Below are positions 60,001-64,000 of a DNA stretch of 64,000 nt, piece by piece (positions within the stretch are counted from its first letter, which is position 1; each line of letters starts with the position of its first letter). The notes beneath the pieces are model-generated. The model did no database searches, was not told the DNA's origin, and was given only the letters and a program-made list of their open reading frames with translations. The stretch comes from Deltaproteobacteria bacterium (GTDB taxonomy: Bacteria > Myxococcota_A > Polyangia > Polyangiales > Ga0077539). The translations under genes were made by a program, and so were the position numbers. The DNA is taken from contig JADJAE010000016.1 in NCBI GenBank assembly GCA_016704445.1, forward strand, positions 134,700-198,699. Reading direction: 5' to 3'.

Positions 60001-60303
60001 TCATTGCTTCAAACGACCGCGCCAATAGCCAGGACGCCGACTCGAATGGCCAAACGCCATCACGAAGAGCTTGTCGCTCTGGACGACGAAGTAGGCGACG
60101 TATGGGAACCGTGTGAACAGAAAGCTGCGCACAATCCTGCTGCCTGCAACGAAAGGCCAGGTGGTGGGAGTCGCCGCGATTGCGTTCAACACCCGGTCGG
60201 CTTCTGCGAGGAGGTCGTCGCCGAGGCCTTCCCGCTCCTGCTCATACCACTCAGCCGCAGCGGCCAGCTCTTCGTCTGCCTCTTCGTGAACGACTACGAT
60301 CAT
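60001..60303 (-). CDS. RelE/ParE-family toxin
   Basis: The ATG at 60303 overlaps the antitoxin stop (ATGA) and gives 100 residues. The fold pattern of RelE/ParE toxins is clear: MIVVVHEEADEELAAAAEWYEQEREGLGDDLLAEADRVLNAI, then RSFLFTRFPYVAYFVVQSDKLFVMAFGHSSRRPGYW. The final HSSRRPGYW motif is typical of ParE-like toxins that target gyrase, but members can be mRNA interferases, so the target is open. A longer frame upstream of 60303 lies inside the antitoxin gene. The pair forms one cassette bounded by attC-like sites; TA pairs are known to stabilise integron arrays. Confidence 0.92.
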   Translation of the reverse strand: MIVVVHEEADEELAAAAEWYEQEREGLGDDLLAEADRVLNAIAATPTTWPFVAGSRIVRSFLFTRFPYVAYFVVQSDKLFVMAFGHSSRRPGYWRGRLKQ

Positions 60304-60536
60304 CCTCGGTTCGCGTGCAGACGCGCAGCGATTCGAGCTCGAACGACTTCCCAGGGCTCGCACTTCGCTGTACCGCGATCGACGTCCTGTAGACGTCGCT
60401 CGACTTCGGCAAGCCAGGCAGCCTCTACGCCCTCCTCCGCGGGGTCGTCGAGGCTGGCGATCAGGAGCTTCGCGACATCCGCTCGCTCGTCCGGAGGAAG
60501 TTGCAGGGCTTGTGCGAGCACCGTGTTCCTAGACAT
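60300..60536 (-). CDS. addiction-module antitoxin
   Basis: The 78-residue protein matches the short antitoxin family paired with ParE/RelE toxins: VLAQALQLPPDERADVAKLLIASLDDP, then EAAWLAEVERRLQDVDRGTAKCEPWEVVRARIAARL. It would bind and neutralise the overlapping toxin, and probably repress the operon. It precedes the toxin with a 4-base overlap, the usual order. No strong ribosome site is seen before the ATG. Confidence 0.9.
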   Translation of the reverse strand: MSRNTVLAQALQLPPDERADVAKLLIASLDDPAEEGVEAAWLAEVERRLQDVDRGTAKCEPWEVVRARIAARLHANRG

Positions 60537-60633
60537 GCCGGGATCGTAGCAGGATTCCTGTCATTTGGAACGCATGGCGGCAGGGCGGAGCAGCCCGTCT
60601 GCCTTCCGCCAGCACTGTGACGACGCGGCGCTG

Positions 60634-60706
60634 GACCAACCGACCACCGACGTCTCGGGATCGGGGCGCCGGACTCATTCGCCTGCCCAACGACTGGCCG
60701 TTAGAT
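60634..60706 (-). repeat. attC-like site 2 (degenerate, about 73 bases)
   Basis: On the minus strand it begins with a perfect R'' box ATCTAAC that contains the stop codon of the cassette gene (60701-61129). It ends in GTTGGTC, one base off GTTRRRY. A CGGCGCC palindrome lies centrally. Stem pairing is weaker than in sites 1 and 3. A second feature overlaps: 60685-60708 is an inverted copy (19 of 24) of 61126-61149, on the other side of the gene. Confidence 0.5.
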
Positions 60707-61129
60707 GGCCTGGGTTGGTATCGGTAACGGTGTCGGTTCTCCGAACGAGACGCCTTTCGGCTCGTCGGGCCAGGGCCGATCACCGAAGGTGTAAATCTCC
60801 ACGAAGTCCAACCTACCGTCGCTGACCTTCAGCAAGCTGCCGGCCGGTGCGTCCAGCTCTGGCAGATGCATCTCCACTTCGCCGCCGATCATCTCGGGCG
60901 GAGACACCGACGGCGTACCGCGAGGGTGTGCAACGTAGGCGTAGAGTCCGGCGCCCGTGAGGGTGACACGGTCGATTCGAGCTTCCCCAAGCTGCCCGCG
61001 GAGCGCCCGATGTTCTACCGTGGGCCCGTCGAGGAGTCGCCCTGCGAGGTCGCGAACCAGCGCGGCCACTCCAGGCGAGATCTCGTCTGCGATCAGGTCC
61101 CTGGGATAGTCACCCATTTCCGTCGCCAT
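60701..61129 (-). CDS. unknown cassette protein
   Basis: The 142-residue product has no family I recognise. The N terminus (MGDYPRDLIADEISPGVAALVRDLAGRLLDG) is helical, followed by a beta-rich part (LTGAGLYAYVAHPRG, GGEVEMHLPELDAPAGSLLKVSDGRLDFVEIYTFG). It has no signal peptide. The ATG at 61129 lies inside an R'-like box (GTTAGATGG) and the TAA stop lies inside the R'' box of site 2, so the gene fills its cassette exactly. An ATG at 61117 is an alternative start. Immunity-like or small modifier proteins of this size are common in cassettes, but no function is claimed. Confidence 0.7.
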   Translation of the reverse strand: MATEMGDYPRDLIADEISPGVAALVRDLAGRLLDGPTVEHRALRGQLGEARIDRVTLTGAGLYAYVAHPRGTPSVSPPEMIGGEVEMHLPELDAPAGSLLKVSDGRLDFVEIYTFGDRPWPDEPKGVSFGEPTPLPIPTQAI

Positions 61130-61371
61130 CTAACGGCTGACCGTTGGACACGCTCCGCGCCACGAAGCGCCTGGATGTCACTGCGGACGCTGTCCGCAGC
61201 GGTCCAGATCCTTCGCTGCCCGTCTCGCTTGTCGCTTGGACCGTGGTCATCGCGCTGCTCGTGGTCCGCTGAAAAATACTCGTCGGGCGTGGCCTGCAGT
61301 TAGCGACCTCGCAGCCGTCTCTCGCCGCTCTCTCTGCTGTCCATACGGACTGTCGATGTCTCGACCGGGTT
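61130..61371. other. intercassette region with a strong hairpin
   Basis: No gene is seen. A perfect hairpin lies at about 61182-61200 (CTGCGGAC, loop GCT, GTCCGCAG). The attC site of the 61372-61647 cassette should be here, between the ATCTAAC box at 61127-61133 and perhaps GTCGGGC near 61285, but I cannot draw a convincing paired structure. Confidence 0.4.
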
Positions 61372-61647
61372 TCATGTCTCAGTCTGATCGCGCGTCAGAA
61401 GGTAGCGCTCCTTTAGACGTGGCACAGGCCACTTCCCGTCGTACTCCTCCAGGTACCGGAGGAGTTCCTGCTCGGCCCCATCATGCCAACGCGTGAGCAA
61501 CGACGGAATCTCGTGGACCGCCTCCCAGAGATCGTTGATCTGCTTTCGCGAGAAATCATCACGAAGCGTCCAGTTCCGTGTGTAGACCCCGCAGACGAAC
61601 ATCACGTCGAGCGCGGCCTTGAGGATGGCTGAGGGCGGGGTCTTCAA
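61372..61647 (-). CDS. small unknown cassette protein
   Basis: I use the TTG at 61647 because a GGAG motif lies 7 bases upstream; an internal ATG 15 codons later is the alternative. The 91-residue product is mostly helical and charged (DDFSRKQINDLWEAVHEIPSLLTRWHDGAEQELLRYLEEYDGKW), with no recognised family. It sits just downstream of attC-like site 3 (minus-strand reading), as a cassette start should. Its size and helical nature would suit an immunity or antitoxin-like protein, but this is a guess. Confidence 0.65.
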   Translation of the reverse strand: MKTPPSAILKAALDVMFVCGVYTRNWTLRDDFSRKQINDLWEAVHEIPSLLTRWHDGAEQELLRYLEEYDGKWPVPRLKERYLLTRDQTET

Positions 61648-61682
61648 TTCACTACTCCCTGTCCGTCCAACGCCGCCCTGCT

Positions 61683-61773
61683 GTCCAACGGCTGGCCGAT
61701 GTGCCGCCGCAGCGGGCGCGGCGGGCTGGGGGTGGGCGCAGTGGAAGCGGTCGGCACCATCGGCTTGTTGGGC
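61683..61773 (-). repeat. attC-like integron recombination site 3 (91 bases)
   Basis: The clearest site. On the minus strand: R'' GCCCAAC, spacer AA, arm GCCGATG-G-TGCCG; then, after the loop, the arm CGGCACATCGGC, a five-base spacer and R' GTTGGAC. Both R boxes fit consensus. The arms pair over 12 bp with a single bulged G, the extrahelical base expected of attC. The loop carries a GC-rich inner palindrome. A second GTCCAAC lies 18 bases outside (61665-61671). Confidence 0.82.
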
Positions 61774-61830
61774 CCACGATCTGACGTATCGGTTGGGTTG
61801 TGAGAGCGCATTCTTTGTGCAGCGCCGTGT

Positions 61831-62745
61831 CTACTTAAGTACAATGTCTGCGAGATCGTCTGGGGCCTGCCACAGGCCAGAGAGGGCAAGGGCGTAAGTC
61901 TTACACAATGTATAGACTTTCTCTCGTCCCTGAAGAACAAGCTTGCGCCTCTCTGTCACGGTCAGCGCCTTGTATGCTCCTTCGACATAGCCAGAAGAAG
62001 AAACAAAGATGCCGCTTGTGACCTTCTCCTTGAGAACCACCGAGACAAAATCTCGCATGGTCGCTGTGCCAACCTGCTTGCCGCTCCTCCAGTGCTTGAC
62101 CTCGACAAAGTACACGCTCTTTTGGCCCTTGAATGAAGTCTCAAGAATGACGTCCTTGCCACCGTCCTTCGATGATGGCGTGAGGGTCACTTTGAATCCG
62201 ATCTTCTCGAAAACCTCCGCCAGAGTCTTCTCCAGTTCACGCCACTCGATGTGATTGAGAAAGTCTGGATCCTCCGCGATCTTCTTGGCGAACGTCTCGC
62301 ACAGCAGCCTTACGGCGGTGCGATACGCCTCTTTGCCGTCGGGCGGAGCTTCTTCCTCTTCGTCTTCCTCCTGAGCGGCTCGCTCAAAGAATTCTTCGAT
62401 TTCGGTCTGGGAAATCGCGTCCTGAACGATATCATCCCCATCTACTTCAAAAACGGGTTCCCCTCCGTCATAGGGCAGATTGGCGCTGATCTCTGAGTCA
62501 ACGATGCCCTGCAATTCTGCTATCAGGTCGTCTAGAGACGAGAATCGCCGCTCGACAGGTTCGTACTTTGCTCCCCATGGCCCTGTCAGAACCACCTCAC
62601 CAGTGTGGCCATCGAGTTTCGCATCCTCGAGAAGGGCTCGAATCGCCTCCTTGGCTTCAGCTCTCCCAAATAGATCATCATCCGATCCATCCTCTTCGTA
62701 GTCCTCCTCTTTGCCTTCATCTGTTTCGTTCGTATCGTCGCTCAT
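61831..62745 (-). CDS. Mrr-like restriction endonuclease-fold protein (cassette)
   Basis: The ATG at 62745 is preceded by AGGAG 7 bases upstream and gives 304 residues. The first 140 residues are acidic and of unknown fold, including poly-Glu. The C-terminal 150 residues are an Mrr/PD-(D/E)xK domain: Glu170 (EWRELEKTLAEVFEKIGFKV), Asp198 in DGGKDVILE and Glu215-x-Lys217 in FVEVKHW, the usual catalytic set. Mrr proteins cut methylated or foreign DNA. Base composition is clearly lower in GC than the chromosome. Its 3' end lies 58 bases from attC-like site 3, and site 5 lies upstream, so it is one cassette. Defence or competition role is inferred. Confidence 0.88.
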   Translation of the reverse strand: MSDDTNETDEGKEEDYEEDGSDDDLFGRAEAKEAIRALLEDAKLDGHTGEVVLTGPWGAKYEPVERRFSSLDDLIAELQGIVDSEISANLPYDGGEPVFEVDGDDIVQDAISQTEIEEFFERAAQEEDEEEEAPPDGKEAYRTAVRLLCETFAKKIAEDPDFLNHIEWRELEKTLAEVFEKIGFKVTLTPSSKDGGKDVILETSFKGQKSVYFVEVKHWRSGKQVGTATMRDFVSVVLKEKVTSGIFVSSSGYVEGAYKALTVTERRKLVLQGREKVYTLCKTYALALSGLWQAPDDLADIVLK

Positions 62746-62815
62746 GCACTTCTCCTGTTACTCCAGCCTTGCGCTGTTCGTCACGGCTTCAAGAATCGAG
62801 ACTGCCCGACATCCG

Positions 62816-62866
62816 GCCCACGGCTGCGGGTGCGTTGCGTCCGTCGTAATGGTCGGTTCGTTGGGC
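62816..62866 (-). repeat. attC-like site 5 (short, degenerate)
   Basis: On the minus strand it opens with a perfect R'' box GCCCAAC followed by GAACCGACCATTACG. It ends near GTGGGC, an R' box missing one base. At about 51 bases it is shorter than the others, and it probably no longer recombines well. Confidence 0.5.
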
Positions 62867-63071
62867 GCACTCGGCGTGGCTTTAAGCACAGATCACAACC
62901 CCCGACTTTACCGACCGTTGTCGCATCACCGGTTGCATGGACCGCGGTTGTCACGATGCGCGTTGTCTGTTGATCGCTGCCCACGAAAGTTATCTAGTGC
63001 TCACCACCTGTTGCTCACTATCCGTGGCCTGCGGCCTGCTTTTTGGGGCCGTCGGTCGTGACTCTGTGGCT
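62867..63071. other. small cassette without a clear gene
   Basis: About 205 bases lie between two attC-like sites. No frame on either strand has a ribosome site and coding character. ORF-less cassettes are known in chromosomal integrons and may carry promoters or small RNAs. Confidence 0.4.
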
Positions 63072-63153
63072 GCCCAACGGCGGGCCGAAGCTTCGTTTCA
63101 GCGCGTCGACAATGGGTGCAGCGTGGGTGGACGGCACCATCGGTGTGTTGGAC
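63072..63153 (-). repeat. attC-like integron recombination site 4 (82 bases)
   Basis: On the minus strand: R'' GTCCAAC, then ACA-CCGATGGTGCC. It ends TTCGGCCCGCC and R' GTTGGGC; both R boxes fit consensus. The R''-side sequence matches sites 1 and 3 over about 20 bases. It follows the caspase-like gene by 41 bases. Confidence 0.78.
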
Positions 63154-63193
63154 ATGCCCCCGCTTGCTCGCCGCTATGCTGCCCAACTCACAC

Positions 63194-63835
63194 CTAGTCT
63201 TCCTGCACTCCGCCAGTCGGTTTCGAGGAAAGCTTTCGGTAGCCCTCCGCAGAAATGTTATACAGAAGTTCCTTGCCCATCTCTGAGTTCGTCGCGGCAA
63301 CAATCTGCGGAACGGTCATGCCTTCGAGCCACTTGGTGTAGACGATCCCATTGGCGCGAAGTGCGTCCCCCACGCCGAGATCTTCCTTTGCACCAATGAG
63401 TCCAAAAAAGGGGTACGCATCCGTTTCGTCAACGACCTTCACTCCATGCAGTCCCTTGCAGGTGCTCATATTGAGCAACAGCGTCTCCTTGGTCGCTGCA
63501 TGGATCCGCTTCAAGAACGGCCGCATCTTAACCAATCTGGCGAACTGTGCCCCGGCGGCAATGCCGTCTTCATTGCCGTGCGACACAAAGTGAAGCATGA
63601 AGCGCCGTCCAGCACTTGCCTCCTTCCGAAACGTCTCCAAGGCACCCAAGAGTTCAGCTTCCGATCCCACTTCGGCCAGAGCGGTCGCGACCCCAGCGCT
63701 ATTCAGAAGCGCCCTCAGCCGTTCAGTGATGCGGAAATCGTTCCTGTCCTTCGGCTCAAGTCCGTCGATGATCCCTACGTAGTCGTATTCGATATCCAGG
63801 GCCGGCCGGTCGTAGGTGATGTGGTTCGTAATCAT
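63194..63835 (-). CDS. caspase-like (C14/CHAT-type) peptidase, cassette gene
   Basis: The ATG at 63835 has AGGAGA 8 bases upstream and yields 213 residues. The caspase-fold dyad is visible: His86 in MLHFVSHGNEDGI and Cys126 in LLLNMSTCKG, each after a hydrophobic strand. YVGIIDGLEPKDRNDF and ITERLRALLNSAGV fit the first strand and helix of the p20-like unit. There is no death, repeat or effector domain attached, so it is a minimal protease. Small prokaryotic caspase-like proteases act in abortive-infection systems or as regulated proteases; which applies here is unknown. It is flanked by attC-like site 4 downstream and a degenerate box upstream, and is low in GC. Confidence 0.78.
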   Translation of the reverse strand: MITNHITYDRPALDIEYDYVGIIDGLEPKDRNDFRITERLRALLNSAGVATALAEVGSEAELLGALETFRKEASAGRRFMLHFVSHGNEDGIAAGAQFARLVKMRPFLKRIHAATKETLLLNMSTCKGLHGVKVVDETDAYPFFGLIGAKEDLGVGDALRANGIVYTKWLEGMTVPQIVAATNSEMGKELLYNISAEGYRKLSSKPTGGVQED

Positions 63836-64000
63836 GGGAGTCTCCTGGTGCTTTGCTGTTCAATGGCTGGACGGTCTACTGACGCATTGACCTTGCACTG
63901 ACTTGTGTTATCGGTATCACTGTTCGTCGTCGATTGAAAGGCATTTGCCGTCCGCGATTTATACGCGCGGTTCGCTACCCGACGCTCATTGCTCGGCTTC
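63836..64000. other. end of window: probable start of another attC-like site
   Basis: No gene is seen. GTTCAATGGCTGGACGG at about 63857 resembles the R'-side end of the other attC sites (one base off in the box). The last bases, CCGACGCTCATTGCT, repeat the sequence just outside site 1 (59994-60008). The array therefore appears to continue beyond the window. Confidence 0.4.

Noticed and set aside
60685..61149. Inverted pair around the 60701-61129 gene as a transposon
   Set aside because: No transposase and no target duplication; the boxes fit attC R-box consensus.

Overview
The window is very GC-rich, strongly GC3-biased, densely coded DNA from a Gram-negative bacterium with a large genome. 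The gene content points to Myxococcota, probably Polyangia and possibly near Sandaracinus: Cys-rich Stig1-like repeat lipoproteins, many lipoproteins carrying Thr-Pro linkers, Ser/Thr kinases, a giant kinase/ATPase/GAF/cyclase protein, TPR and HEAT proteins, and bacterial lipoxygenases. The taxonomic call is an inference from gene families; no rRNA gene is present.

Layout. 1-5.7 kb holds the 3' end of a Cys-rich secreted protein, an HtrA protease, a lipoprotein, a universal stress protein and a small outer-membrane barrel. 5.7-21.5 kb is a long minus-strand block: two ClpA/B-like AAA+ ATPases (18127-21465 and 15851-18130), a lipoxygenase (13840-15807), a giant TPR protein and two HEAT/propeller proteins. 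21.5-29 kb carries a lysoplasmalogenase-like membrane protein, two secreted beta-helix proteins that share a small Cys-rich module, a DUF434-type protein and a YihY/BrkB protein. 29-37.7 kb is a plus-strand surface block: Cys-rich/propeller lipoprotein, YCF48-like propeller lipoprotein, TonB receptor and lipoprotein. 37.75-50 kb is a second minus-strand operon: a third Clp-like ATPase, two more lipoxygenases and a giant kinase/ATPase/GAF/cyclase, with a Ser/Thr kinase diverging from it. 51-57 kb has NAD synthetase and a MoxR/DUF58/transglutaminase operon. From about 57 kb the character changes: a large inverted repeat, a DUF3626 gene and a complete ISKra4-family insertion sequence. An integron-like cassette array follows, from 59.9 kb to the window end. 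It is lower in GC, all its genes are on the minus strand, and attC-like palindromes separate them. Its cargo is a toxin-antitoxin pair, two unknown proteins, an Mrr-like nuclease and a caspase-like protease.

Two signals stand out. First, two separate loci pair unusual ClpA/B-like double-AAA+ ATPases (first AAA module with a broken Walker B) with lipoxygenases; I know of no described system of this kind. One of the lipoxygenases has a His-x3-His plus C-terminal Val metal-ligand set like that of fungal Mn-lipoxygenase. Second, the right end looks like a resident chromosomal integron array with defence-type cargo.

Caveat: several genes (5.7-7.9, 9.0, 34.3-36.5 and 37.75-44.9 kb) are split by single-base indels, many of them in G/C homopolymers. 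The intact coding potential on both sides suggests consensus errors in the sequence more than decayed genes.
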